Below are positions 46,895-58,679 of a stretch of DNA of 64,000 bases, one piece after another. Position 1 is the first letter of the stretch, and every line of letters begins with the position of its first letter. A model generated the notes under the pieces. That model was given only the letters and a program-made list of their open reading frames with translations, was not told where the DNA came from and made no database searches. The stretch comes from Rhizophagus irregularis (taxonomy: Eukaryota > Glomeromycota > Glomeromycetes > Glomerales > Glomeraceae): contig NC_089444.1 of NCBI RefSeq assembly GCF_026210795.1, positions 2,284,501 to 2,348,500 of the forward strand, read 5' to 3'. The translations under genes were made by a program, and so were the position numbers.

Positions 46895-47032
46895 TTTATC
46901 CATCGCTTGTGCGATGCATCGACACTTTCCTTTTTTGTAAATTGTTTATATCGATCAACCTGCTTATACATCGCACCTCTTAAAATGGCAATGATAAACA
47001 TGAAATTTTGCATCGCTAGTGCGATAAATAAA
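46895..47032. repeat. ~138-bp inverted-repeat element, tentative
   Basis: TTTATCCATCGC...GCGATGCA at the left faces TGCATCGC...GCGATAAATAAA at the right. The arms match imperfectly over about 24 bp. It lies in the same copy-A-only block as the element at 46660. Confidence 0.4.
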
Positions 47033-47460
47033 TTATTTCTTTATTAGGGTATTTATTAATTTAAAAAAATAATTCAATTTATAAAAATTAAATTGTATTA
47101 ATATAAATTTTATATATTGTATTTTATTTATATAATATTAGCCATTTTATTAATATAATAACATGTTACAAAATATAGAGGTATCAGTATTGTTTTATTA
47201 AAATAACATATTACAAGAAATTAAGCATCTCTATTATATTTTCAGTTATTACAATAATTGTAGCATTTTTTTAACATGAGAATCGCATTTTTATTCTTTT
47301 CTGTATAAATTAATTAATAATTTAGAAAGATTTTCGGTAAATTCTTGGTATGTTTTTCTAAAATACATTAATCAAGTAATCGTGAAAAAAAAGATTTTCT
47401 TTTTCTTTTTATCGATAAACGTTAATAATGTGATATAATACGTGATATTTGAGATAATTA

Positions 47461-48055
47461 AAAAAGCTAAAAAATCTTTAAATGTCAGTAAATTTATCGT
47501 CAAATGATATCTAATACATCGTTGGATAATTTTCGAGATGATACGATACATGTCGTCACGTGTTGGATACTAAATAGTTGACGATTAACTGCGTAGTAAC
47601 AAATCAAAGGTTTCTGCAAAGTTCATTTTCTTCTCTGGCAATATTCACCCTGTAGAGGTCGAAATTATTGAAAAACCCATATCCCTCATTCCCGCGTATT
47701 TTAAGTGGTTTATGAGTTGTTTTATATTTGGAGAAAGATATAATGGTAATTCAAAAAAACTTGGCATTGACAGCAATGCAAATCGAGAAATGGCGCGTAG
47801 AATTACTAATTATAAATTTTCATATTTTTATTATACATTATTGTAAAGCCAATCAAGCCATGATAAAAACTTAAATGTCCGAAATTTATTTGCAGGATTT
47901 TCAATATCAGGTGTCAATTTACGTACTACTTAACGCCACCTGACCTCTATATACTGTATATATTTCTGATTCATTGATTCATCTTCTGATACGAAATACG
48001 TGACTTTACGCGTGCTCCAAGAACACATGCACTGGGTATATCCGCGCATTTTTTG
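47461..48055. other. Unduplicated spacer between the two segmental copies
   Basis: No convincing gene. A 63-residue minus-strand frame at 47930-48121 crosses the copy boundary and is not supported. Confidence 0.4.
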
Positions 48056-49869
48056 AATTAGCCGATTTGACGCACCTATGCCTGGGAAGACTTTCCAAAA
48101 ATCCGCGCATAAGAGGAGCAAATTTTGTCACGTGATCGAAGAATAGTTTTGTGAAATCGCACACTTAGTTAAGAAGTAACAAAAAATTAAACTATACATT
48201 AAATAAATAAATACCGAGATAAATGAGATCTCAACTAATATTTCACGATAAGTAAATCGGAATTTTTAATTTTGGCCAAAACTTTAAGCAATTTAACTCA
48301 GACAAGATTATACAGTATATACTGTATATATATTATTTTTTTTTAACAAATCCCACATTTTTAACCATTACTTTACTTTATATCTTCGATTTTGAACTAT
48401 TAAATGAAATGAAAAAAAGAACGGTATAAACACCTGAACGAATGTTATTATATAATGAATTATTTGAATCATTGCAAATTTTTTTTTAAAATGAAAAGTT
48501 CATGCATTTTTTTTATTTTATTTTGGAATCTTTTATTTATCCTATGGAAGAAAAAGGTAATCATTTTTTAATTTCTATAATTCGCAAATCTAATAATAAA
48601 TAATCATAAGGACGTAGTACAAAATTTGTTTAATAATTCAGTACGAATCAGCAAAATCTAAAAGAAAGATTTTATTATGATAATAAAAAAGGGGGAAAGG
48701 GAGGCGAGGGGTTAAAGAAAGGGAAAAAAGGTTTATAGTGCGTGGTTAAACTAGTTATAGTAAAGATATGACACTTTGTAAAAAAAGAGTAATTGACACC
48801 AGAAAATCTGACGTGAGGCACAACATACCCTGATATACGCGGGTACAGAAAATGTGTATCATATAAAAATACCCACGTATAATTTAGTGTCTTCATGATG
48901 GTAATCGATATAATTCCGTATTTTTTCATTTATTAAAGCGATTCGAATTAAACTTTTTGCCAAATTTTTAATAAAAATAACTAAATTGTGGAATATGGAA
49001 CTATTTTTGTATAACGTGTATCTTGAGATATTTATATAAATAAAATTACATGTTGATCGAGACACCACATGAAGAAACAATTCATGTGATGATAACGATT
49101 GATCTGAAACTTAAGGATAGTTTTATTTATCAACAAGGAAATTTCTTTAACCAATTTTTTTTCTATCGATTATCTTTTATCAAAAAGTCGTCGGAAACTC
49201 GGAATTAGCGGAATACATTTTCTTATTTATTATTATGTAATGGAAATAATAATAATAGTAATAAACATACCTGAAATATCTGAAAAACAAAAATAAGTGT
49301 ATATTTATAATCACTTAATCGATTTATAAAGTTTTTTTTTTAAAAAAAATTCCATTTTTGAATATTTTTCACCGTCTAAAACTGACAATAATGTGTCAAA
49401 AGATTCAATTTAATATCACCCTGCATATTAGGCATAACTGTAAATAGCTATCGACTATGATTTTTTAATTGGTAACAAGTAACAACAGAAATATCAAGTC
49501 ATTATATATCAAAGCGAAGCGATTGACTGTTATATATAAAGCAAGCAATTGAACCGGGTTTTAAAATCTCACTCTACATTTGAAAAAATCACTATTTATA
49601 GATATTTAAAATTTTGTTAAATTAATCAATGATTCATAAATTAACTATAAACAGTATGATCATCTCACCTGTCAGTTCTGTCACGTCCGGGTGGACTATA
49701 ACAGTTTCATTTTAATCTCATTATAATTAAAATTTTATTAGTAAATTATTTATCTAATTCGTCGGATAGTTTTTGAGATGTTCCATTTCTTTCATTTCTA
49801 CTGTGGAATTATTGGCCCGAATTAAATTCAAAATTTTTGATAATGAAAACTTTATAAAAGAAATTTAGT

Positions 49870-52800
49870 TTGATTTTTTAGGAATTTTCGGTTTCGATTA
49901 TGTTTTTCAACTTCATCAGCATTTGCTTCATAAATAATGGTCGGAGGAAAATAATTCCTGTAATTTTAAATAAAAATAATGTGTTAGCATACATAATTCA
50001 TCACGAACGAGTGAAATTAAACGATAATACAGATAACATAGGGAAAGTTAATTTGAAGTTTGAACATACTCGTTATTGCGTTCTGATGGCAACATACATA
50101 CGGGTTCAACGAATGCAATGTGTCGTGCATATCAGAATTTTCGGATGTTTTCGTGTATATATCATTTACGAATGCGACTTTTAAGGAAAAAGAATATTAG
50201 TAATAAGGCACGTAAGAAGGCACTTAAGAGCAACAAAGGATATTTACAGATACATACTTAAAAGATTCACAACTATGATGGTTGTAAATATTGAGAAAAT
50301 AAATATACAAAGTCTTACAAAATTATTTTTGTCCCATGGTTCCGAATAATCATAGTTACTACTTAAAGATGCTAACCAGACAATTTGGAGTAATTTGTCA
50401 AGATTTATAGCTAAATTTTTTACCGTCACTAGATTTGACTCCATTGTAAAAAAAAGAAGTTGCGTAGGTAACCATAAATATAATTGAGAATAAAAGAGAG
50501 AGTATTCGAAGAACTTTTTTGCAAATATTCGAAATAACTATATAATGAATAAATTCTAAATAAATTTATCAAAATTTTAGATAGAGTTTATATTATTGAG
50601 AATTGAGACGCTTACCTATGATAAAAAGTCCAAATTTTTTGGAGAGTGCACATAAAATACAAATGCACCAATCCATACCATGAAAATTGAGACCGATTGA
50701 AAATATGAGAGTATATTTAGATACCAGGATACATGATCATTAGTGAAATGTTCCTGAACATCAAAATTCAGGAACAAATTCAGAAACTTATACTCCAAAA
50801 TTTCAGTAAATGAAGAAGCAGTTTGATATTAAATTTATAAGGCAAATTCCTATATCAACACGTAAACGCCTAACTAGTAATATAATTGTCCATCGGAAGG
50901 TAATGAGTAATTGAAAATAGTTAATTTCCTGTTGGCTTTTATCGTCTAAATTGCCACATCGCTTATCGTTTCTGTGGTATTGTTAATAGTCGTAGCATTA
51001 ATCGTAACCATTCCTATTTGCAATGGAAAACATGGAAATTATGGATTACATGGCTCATGGTACCACGAGAATGGGAATCAGTTACCTTATGAACCTGAAT
51101 TAGCGAAGATGTATTCCCAAGATAAGTTGGAATATTGTCTTACCTGCAACACTTCAAGCAATAAACTCAAGTTCGCAATTATAGCATAGAAGTTTATCGT
51201 GTACTCTTGCGCTTGTATTTATTTTTTTATCACTTGCATGTATTAATAAAAGTACTGTGAATATTCTTCTCGCTTATCATCTGATATGTAAAAACTACGA
51301 AATCCTGAGACTGTGATGCGCGTCACGTTGCGTAACTGATTAACTAATCATCAGATCATTCCGTGCGATAATCAATTTCTTATATAAATCGATATCCCAA
51401 ATTTATATTAGGCTGTTCCAACTTGATTTTTTAACGTCCCCACCCCCTCTTTTGCCTGAAATTTCAAATTTTCCTCTGTTTATTTATTTAGTTTGTTTAA
51501 CTTAAGCCCCCCAATTTTTTCAAAAGACCTGGACGTTAAACAAACAATTAAATTGAAACAGCCTTACAAAAAAAAATCTCTTCCCTGTTTGTCCATTGCC
51601 ATACAAATAAGAACAATAAGAACATCCAAAATATCTACAGTCATGATTTCTGGAACATTGATGTTGGGTTCAAGGAAGTACTTCTATTACCAACATTACT
51701 ATAGGAAGGAATAATCGTGTTTCCGAGCTCAAGGAAGCTATCAAAGCAAGAAGACAACCACGTTTTGATCAGTTTTCTTTTGATGAACTTAAGCTGTTAA
51801 AGCTTAAGAAACCCGTTAATGACGGGCATATTTTCGATATTCGAAATTTCACACTTCAAGTTGACGAGGAAGAGGATGACAATGTAACTTTAATGAAAGA
51901 TATGCAAAAAATTGTTACTTACTGGCCTGAAAATCAAACGCCTCCCAAAGATCTCATACACGTTATTATAGAAACGCCTGATCTCGCCAGTGTGTCACAC
52001 AGGTCAAAAATTTAGTCAACGTGATATAACGTATTTTTTTTTCATCTTCACTGTCATATCGCCAATAATACTGAATACTTAAACTTGTGCTGCTTCTTAT
52101 CGTCAAACCCACCCAAAAAACACATTCGCGTTATCGTAGAGCAACCCGTTTCTGGTGAGTCATAATAATTTTAGTCAAACGCAAGTTAACGTGATCTGGC
52201 TTGATTTTTCGATATCTGTTGTCTCATTATTGTTTATGTCTGACGTATACATTGTTTTTTGTTTTGATTAGCTGATAAAAGAAAACATGAGGATCATATT
52301 ATAACAACAGAAGGGCCATTACACCCACATCAAGGTTCGCTGATGCTTCCTATACACGAAAGAGATATCTTTCAAGTAGTGAAATCTGGTTTTTTGGGAA
52401 GAAAGTTGTTTATTATTTATGATCCTTATTAAAGCGGAAAGTTGACTTTTTTGTTAGAGCTTAGGGAAACACTCAGGTGTGAAAGAAGACTAGATTACGT
52501 GCATTTCTCAATGCCAAGTATACAGGGTGCATGGAATGTTTGTAATTGAGAGTAGGAAATTCATAACCCCAAAGATTTCCCGAGTTGATGAAAATTTATT
52601 ATGAGTTAAAATAGTTGAAGAGAGTTTATGAGTTGAATTAGCTGGAGAAAATTTACGAGATTTAAATTCAACTTCTGGGATCTCAACGTAGTTGAGCTTT
52701 GGGATAAGTTCGTCCATCTGAATCTTATAGGACTTTTTGACGAGATATGGAAGTAAGTTAGAAACCAAATACATGAATTTAAGATTTTCTACTTTTTTAT

Positions 52801-52957
52801 TCCACTTGCATATAAAGTAATCAATCAGCGCTCCTAGAGTAATTCTTTTTATCTTTTTCATATATGGATCTGAAAATTTCTCTTTCTTCGCTTGAAAGAA
52901 AACCAATAAATTCTTTAATTTCCATAGCTTTACATGTCTATTAAAAAACATGAACAT
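49870..52957 (-). pseudogene. TRP-like ion channel gene, copy B, interrupted
   Basis: Duplicate of 40542-42731. The 52508-52957 part retains CKWNKKVENLKFMYLVSNLL and KSYKIQMDELIPKL but has lost upstream codons by a deletion. The 50616-50798 part reads EYKFLNLFLNFDVQEH and HVSWYLNILSYFQSVSI in frame across the site that is broken in copy A. It then shifts frame after VWIGAFVF through a one-base loss in an A run. 50244-50444 retains NYDYSEPWDKNNFVRL and FIFSIFTTIIVVNLL. About 375 bp of copy A coding DNA (41700-42074) is missing and replaced by the 51012-52532 block. The gene is dead. Confidence 0.7.
51692..52525 (+). pseudogene. Crinkler (CRN) protein fragment with start of P-loop domain
   Basis: CRN proteins are effector-type proteins with an N-terminal ubiquitin-like domain and, in many members, a P-loop NTPase. 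Here the first exon reads NRVSELKEAIKARRQPRFDQF, DELKLLKLKKPVNDG and VTLMKDMQKIVTYWPEN, then PPKDLIHVIIETP. A second stretch, PPKKHIRVIVEQPVS (about 52105-52155), ends at a GTGAGT donor. A third exon (about 52271-52434) reads DKRKHEDHIITTEG and GFLGRKLFIIYDPY and stops at TAA, where a Gln of the Walker A approach would be expected; SGKLTFLLELRETL follows. The N-terminal start and everything beyond the P-loop are missing. Its flanks on both sides are channel-gene DNA. A plus-strand frame ahead of it (50974-51189) is of unknown origin. Confidence 0.7.
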
Positions 52958-53734
52958 AATGATTATTATATTTTATTATCAATTATCAATATTTCCGCCG
53001 TACTGATCAAAAATCCAGGATTTACCCTGGATAGATTACCCTGGATGTAATTGTCATCATCACTTTATTCATTAAAAAATTTTGTGGTTTTTATATCATT
53101 AAAAAGTTTGGAATTTACATTACAAAATAAATAAAAATTATTGCTAATAATTAATTTGATTGAAACTAAGAACTTTTTTTTTTTGGTATCTCTTTCATTC
53201 TTAACAATATCAATTTCTTTTGTCGGACTACCATTAACTTCAGAAGATAATAAAGTAGTTAGTAGTGAGCCGTTTATCATCGATCCAGTAAATTTTAGCG
53301 TCGTCATCTATTTGATTTTGAAATTTCGTGTTTAAATTGTTAAATAAAAAAACATTTCGTGTTGAAGCATTTAAAGTATTGGAAGCATAAAATGAAAGAA
53401 GAAAGTACATATCCCTAAAGTCCTTTTATAAAATTATTTGATAATAATAGAACTCTCGATCGTAGTTTGAAGCCATCAAAACTGCGCCTGTTATTCCTGC
53501 TTACCCGCAGTTTCAGGAGTGCGTTGTTGTTCGTCACTCCTTGATAATCTGCAGCTTTTGATTGATGCTTGATTCTCATGCTAAAAATGTTTTCAAAATA
53601 AATAAATATAAATTTGTTGAGTAATTTCTTTTTCTAATTGTAATTATTATTTATAGTAAGTTTGCAATTTTAAAAAAATTAGGCGTATGACTTTATTAGT
53701 GCAATAAGTACTGTGTCATGCGCAATTAACTTTA

Positions 53735-53935
53735 TGATTAACGAATTTAGTGTGTCATGTAATGTAACTTTTCGTTATGATCAATCTAATTTATACATGT
53801 AAAATAATAACTTTTCGTTATGATTAACGAATTTAGACATGTAAAATAATAACTTTTCGTTATATTAAATTAACAAATTTAGTATGTTATGCGCAAGAAT
53901 AACTTTTCATTATGATTAATAAATTTTGACTAGTA
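53735..53935. repeat. ~42-bp tandem repeat array, copy B
   Basis: Counterpart of 43960-44130, with the same AATAATAACTTTTCGTTATGATTAA theme in about four units. It has diverged by small indels. Confidence 0.65.
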
Positions 53936-55162
53936 CGTACTGAGTCGTATTGTTGTTATTGTCATTATTATACATATCAGATTTCCAATTCCGATAATAC
54001 AAAAACTGTATAAATATACCTCTTCCGTGCGTTTAGGAAAAACTTAAGTACTATATGTATGATACTGTCATGTGATCATCATGTGCCAGTTCGGAATTGA
54101 TCGATGTTACGAAAGTTTAACATATTTGACATATCAAACATGTCATATTACACATATTAGATATATTATATATCTTAAACTGAATAATATATTGATGGTA
54201 TATTAACAATATATTAATGATTTAATAAAGACATATTAATAATATTTACTATGTTTTTATATATAAAAATGCAGTTTTGTCGTTATAATAAAAATAAAAA
54301 TAATATGTCATCAAAAACTAATTTAATTAAAAAAATACTAACAAATCCTACAATGAAACCACCCGCTGAATTTTGAACAGTCTGGGCACATACCATATTT
54401 TCCTTCCACCCAAAGGGGTCTGATTGTATCAAAAATATCCCATTGGTACTTAACACAACCACAACAGTTGGAAGACATCACGTCATCCCGTATAACGCAG
54501 TTAGGTGAGAAGGTTTTATTCTATTAGAGTTAGGATTTAGTTGTGATAATCATATGTGTGTATTTTTAAATGAATAAATAAATTTCATTAGTACTTGGTG
54601 TAGAGAAAAAGATAGTAAAAAGATAGTAAAAATTTTCATAAATAATAACAGTATATATTCATATAAAGAAAGAATATAAAAAAACTTACCGTGTAAGTGT
54701 TTTATTTAATTGAATATAGGATTAAGGTGAGTCTTCTCAGAGTAAATTCAGGTGTACCAAGTCTATCAAAAAACCACAGGGATCATTTTTAACGACTGTA
54801 AAGTTAGATAGCATTAAAGTAGTACATATTTCTCATATAGTTAGTATTCAGTAAGTCGTACTACTATTATTGCAATCATGAATAAAATGTGCGTTATTAA
54901 CTAAATCTATTGCAGATAATGGAAAAACATGTTGTCAACTATTACCTGTTTGTATTTTATATATCAGACAGCTATCTCCAATTGATATTTAACTATAAAA
55001 TAAAAATTATAAAATAAATATTCAAATTCTACTAAAGATTCTTTTTATCGACAAACGTTAATAATGTGATATAGTACGTGATATTTGAGATAATTATAAT
55101 TTTTATTGTAAAGTATTTTTTGATAAATTTAAATTATTATAAAATTATACATTAGTGTAAAT

Positions 55163-56497
55163 TTATGTATTTGTAATGTTGTGTGCAATTGCAATCTGTT
55201 CGCCCACTCTATAATGTCTACCTAAATTAGCAAGTACATCAACATTGCTATCCTTTTGGAACACGAGAACGATGTCAGATCCACCAAACTGGAAATGAGA
55301 TATCTCATCCCCTTTCTTCACTTTAGGATTTGGATTCTCACGACTTGGTATAATTTTATCGTTGAGGACCACAGAAGACACCTGAGCCATACCGACTGGT
55401 AAAACAGCCACTAACCCAAATTGTGATTTGATTATAACCAGACCGCGAGACTGGCAGAATTGATACCCCGGATTGTCCGGAGCTTCCGGACGAATCGGAA
55501 CATTGGATGTTTCGCTGAGTGTTTCGTTGTCGATATTTCGAATAGGTGCGAGTACCAGTTCGCCGTTAGGGTCTTTTTTTACAACAACTTCGAGATAGAC
55601 GTGGCCTGGAATGACTTTGGCTTCGAGCACTGTGCCATCGACAGGAGCGTGCTGACGGTGATAGTCAGATGGTCCGAGAAATGCGTGCATAAATTTCCCG
55701 TCAGCAAATTGATCTCCGTATATACTATCATCAAGTAATTCTTTAATGCTCCAGCGGATTTTTTTTAAAATGACGGTTGAATCATTTCTGATATTCCAAC
55801 AGCCATCGAAGGTTGAGTCTGCACCACTCACGATAACGGCTGGATTGTTAGGACCATCGATGGGTCGGGTTCCCTTCGTGAAATTTCGCGCGAAGAATTC
55901 GTTGAAAGAATGCCCTAGCCAGCCTCCTTTGGGAATCTCGTAGGCATCCAAGTTGTAGTTCTGTGCAGTATAAAAACTCCGCAGAGTTTCTTCAGTAAGT
56001 GATTGAGGCGTATCGAGAAATCTTCCCATTTCGTTGGCAAAATCAACCATCCATTGGGATAGCTCCGATAGCCCCTTTTGGGAACACCCAGGCTCAATGC
56101 GTGACTGATAATCTATGACAGATTTCTGATCGAGGACAAAATACATCGTGCAAATCATACGGTAAACAAAAGATCCTGTTTCATCTTCTTTGGGCACCCA
56201 ATACACAAAATCATTGAGAAAATTGTAGTAGTCGGATAAATTTTTTATATAGAGCATTTCTGAGATGCCTGTACTATGTGCGTCAGCGACCGCCTTTTCA
56301 AAATCGGCTGTCCAGTTATTTCTGTCAATCATTTTCTTCAGAACATCAACAACTTTAGAATGACGAGTACCATTGAAAGGCCCGAGAGGTTTGTCTTTTA
56401 CTATGCAGCGACTATCGACATAATCTGGAGTCTCTGGAGTCACAGAAATAGTAAAGGTGAGAAGAATAAAAATCAATAATAATAATTTTGGTTGCAT
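55163..56497 (-). CDS. Secreted phosphatidylserine-decarboxylase-like enzyme
   Basis: Intact 444-residue frame. The family decarboxylates phosphatidylserine, or aromatic amino acids in the PsiD-like branch, using a pyruvoyl group made by self-cleavage. A signal peptide (PKLLLLIFILLTFTISVTPE, residues 3-22) is followed by a helical N-terminal region ending MVDFANEMGRFLDTPQS, as in PsiD-like relatives. The catalytic core has SFNEFFARNFTKGTRPI (about 196-212), SGADSTFDG, KFMHAFLGPSDYHRQHAPVDG (about 263-283, active-site His), FGLVAVLPVGMAQV (about 357-370) and KKGDEISHFQFGGSDIVLVF (about 390-409). The GGS is the expected self-cleavage site. It lacks a membrane anchor, has several NxT/S sequons and ends AHNITNT. 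Codon composition is less AT-biased than in its neighbours. The substrate cannot be told from sequence. It is transcribed toward the copy-B duplication end. Confidence 0.9.
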   Translation of the reverse strand: MQPKLLLLIFILLTFTISVTPETPDYVDSRCIVKDKPLGPFNGTRHSKVVDVLKKMIDRNNWTADFEKAVADAHSTGISEMLYIKNLSDYYNFLNDFVYWVPKEDETGSFVYRMICTMYFVLDQKSVIDYQSRIEPGCSQKGLSELSQWMVDFANEMGRFLDTPQSLTEETLRSFYTAQNYNLDAYEIPKGGWLGHSFNEFFARNFTKGTRPIDGPNNPAVIVSGADSTFDGCWNIRNDSTVILKKIRWSIKELLDDSIYGDQFADGKFMHAFLGPSDYHRQHAPVDGTVLEAKVIPGHVYLEVVVKKDPNGELVLAPIRNIDNETLSETSNVPIRPEAPDNPGYQFCQSRGLVIIKSQFGLVAVLPVGMAQVSSVVLNDKIIPSRENPNPKVKKGDEISHFQFGGSDIVLVFQKDSNVDVLANLGRHYRVGEQIAIAHNITNT

Positions 56498-56519
56498 GAT
56501 TCAAATCAATTCAATTTGT

Positions 56520-56770
56520 TAAGAATTTTCTCATCTTACTTAAGGTCTTTTTATAAGGAAATTTTTTACAATTTTTGCAATATTTCCTTTGAGTCAAATA
56601 AGCCTATTATTTCGTAGACAGAGTAGATGAGGCTACAATGAAACAAACAGCCGAACAGTGCCACATGAATTTTTTGTTTAAATTTGCAGTATGGTCATAA
56701 GGTTACCATTTATTTTAATCTACAGAAGACTTCCACGTCTAAAGAAACAGAGCCTTAACTTCAAACTATT
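56520..56770. promoter_or_regulatory. Upstream region of the PSD-like gene
   Basis: Immediately upstream of the start codon (minus strand) lies AT-rich DNA with TTATAAGGAAATT near 56550 on the plus strand. This could supply a TATA-like element for the divergent direction too. No defined site is claimed. Confidence 0.25.
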
Positions 56771-56771
56771 A

Positions 56772-57185
56772 CAGTTTGATCTTGATGTAACGAAGCCACG
56801 ATATAACGAACTCTTGACTTATCCGAACTTTTTTTTAAAAAACCGGGTTCATGTTATTTAAAAAAATCTCAATATACCGAATTTTATATAAAACTTGATA
56901 TAATGTATACCGAACTTTTATTGATTTACCGTTTGTAAAAAAATTCTTGATATACCGAACTGTGAGCATGTGGTTGGAATTTCCCATAATTTACAGTATA
57001 TCTTAATTCTGACCAAAATTAATATTCTTGTCACGTGACACATATATACCTATAGATAATAATTATTGCGTCAGTCACGCATTAAAGGATTAATTTGTAG
57101 TTATATTTAACAGATAAAAAAAAAGTCCGTCAAAATCAGCATGATCCTAATAGACTGACCAGGTATATATATCAAGACTTGACAG
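56772..57185. mobile_element. ~414-bp pogo/Tc1-type MITE
   Basis: The left end follows TA at 56770-56771 and begins CAGTTTGATCTTGATGTAAC. The right end (ATCAAGACTTGACAG) precedes TA at 57186-57187. The interior shares CGAACTCTTGACTTA, GGGTTCATGTTATTTAAAAA and GATATACCGAA blocks with the element at 8950-9370, so both belong to one family. The right terminus is eroded. There is no coding capacity. Confidence 0.7.
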
Positions 57186-57189
57186 TATG

Positions 57190-58500
57190 TATTTTTAGAA
57201 TGAAGAAATACATTTCTCCAAAAGGAATTCTGGTATTTCACTCTTAACAATTAACAATTAATATCAAAGAAACTGGATATGTTTCCCATAAAAAGGGCAA
57301 TGGACGACCAAAAAAAATAACGCATAAATCATTATGTTCACTTAAATAATATAATTTTCAAGATAATTCATAGTCATTACTCACAAAGTTATAAGATATG
57401 CCACGTTGACCGTTCATTGAGGCTTTATCCTTAGCTACACGTTGCTTTGCAAGGTGTATGTAGGAAGCCACATCGGTGGCGCAGTTGTTACTATTTTTAT
57501 CATTGTGTAATATTTATCTCTGGAAACAAAACAAAAAAAAAAATCCTTTGTTTTATGTATAAAAAATATACTGAATTTCTTTTTATTTTACATATAGTAT
57601 AACAGTACAATACATTTAACAAAAATATTTTACTCAACTTACTCAACTTACGGGTAAATCAACCCGTGAAAAAAAGTTTATGTATAAACATAAACAAAAA
57701 ATCGTGGCTTAGTTGTGCCACTGATGCCACTGATCCCAGCCCATATGTATCACAATTGTCACTATTTTTGCTGAAGCTTCTAGACTTTTTAAGCATTCAA
57801 ACAATTTGCGTACACTTTCTAATGTAACACAATTGTAAACCGATCACGTGTTGGCGCATATAGAATAGGATCGACATTTATTTATACATGTACACGTGAT
57901 AAAGTGTAAATGCACTTTTTAATGTAACGATCATATTAAAAAAAATAATTAATAGACTTTTTCAATGAACGGCTACACAAAATCACTCGGAGAAAGGAAT
58001 TTTTTCAAGCATCTATAATTGAATTAAAGCACTGCACTAACAGAAGACCATCCCAAAATCATCCACGATCTAAATATCAAAATTCGGAATATTCAGATTT
58101 TGTGCACAATAAAAATAAATAAGCAGTGAGATTTAATATCTTTAAGGTTAGCAGCAGCATCATCATTTACCGCGTATGTTTTTATTACTTGACATTAGTA
58201 AGATATTCTATACTACAATAATATATTTCCTAAATTTCGATGCAAATTTAAATCGAATTCCTAGCTTCAATATTGACAGAGTTATATCATAAAATGTATT
58301 TTCACTTCGGTACTTAAAGTTTACTTGTGAGTTATATTAGTATTATTCGGAGTCCTATTCATTGAATATTAATAATTTATATGTATTTATTTGTATTTAA
58401 ACAAGTATTTATTTATTACTAACATTTTACATAATTACATTAGCCAAATAACACACTAACACGCTTCTTATTTTATTTAGATTTATCATTATTCTGGAGC
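57190..58500. other. Intergenic DNA, nothing identified
   Basis: A GC-richer patch at 57395-57500 has short open frames without family signal. The rest is AT-rich. I see no RNA gene. Confidence 0.4.
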
Positions 58501-58505
58501 TCTAA

Positions 58506-58664
58506 TTATGCACTGCAATAACCACGAGGGGAACAGGGAGAATCATCATGTTCACAGGTATAACCTGGAGGGCAATCAACATGATCGCAACAAATTGGTT
58601 GCGATATCGAAGCAACAGCAGCAGCAAGGGTAGTTAGAAGAAGCAAAAATAGGTTGAATTTCAT
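58506..58664 (-). CDS. 52-residue secreted cysteine-rich protein
   Basis: Complete single-exon frame: MKFNLFLLLLTTLAAAVAS is a standard signal peptide with likely cleavage after AVAS or ASIS. The mature part is about 32 residues and contains six cysteines (CC at 25-26, then 31, 37, 44 and 50) in CCDHVDCPPGYTCEHDD and SPCSPRGYC. Six closely spaced cysteines in so short a chain fit a disulfide-stabilised small secreted protein. The CPPGYTC piece is reminiscent of granulin-type or protease-inhibitor-like folds, but I make no assignment. The ATG follows a purine-only leader in the transcript and the stop is TAA. Small secreted proteins of this kind are candidate symbiosis effectors; that role is inference. 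Confidence 0.75.
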   Translation of the reverse strand: MKFNLFLLLLTTLAAAVASISQPICCDHVDCPPGYTCEHDDSPCSPRGYCSA

Positions 58665-58679
58665 TTTTTTTTTCTGTTG

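Larger units (their letters stand above)
38230..47460. repeat. Segmental duplication, copy A
   Basis: Begins near CGATTTGACGCACCTAT (38231) and matches 48056-55095 in the same orientation, block by block, to the GTGATATAATACGTGATATTTGAG stretch near 47440. It contains the channel gene (40542-42731). Relative to copy B it has a 303-bp fold-back element, a block of about 1.08 kb with a membrane-protein fragment (44457-45540), and about 760 bp near 46650-47400. Non-coding DNA outside the named features is AT-rich with no further gene. Confidence 0.85.
48056..55095. repeat. Segmental duplication, copy B
   Basis: Direct repeat of 38230-47460, beginning at CGATTTGACGCACCTATGCC and ending near GTGATATAGTACGTGATATTTGAG (about 55070). 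It lacks three blocks present in copy A but has about 1.5 kb (51012-52532) carrying a Crinkler fragment in place of the middle of the channel gene. Many small indels separate the copies. Confidence 0.85.

Noticed and set aside
55460..55943. Plus-strand frames opposite the PSD-like gene
   Set aside because: The minus-strand frame is complete and carries the catalytic motifs of the family. The plus-strand frames are shadows.
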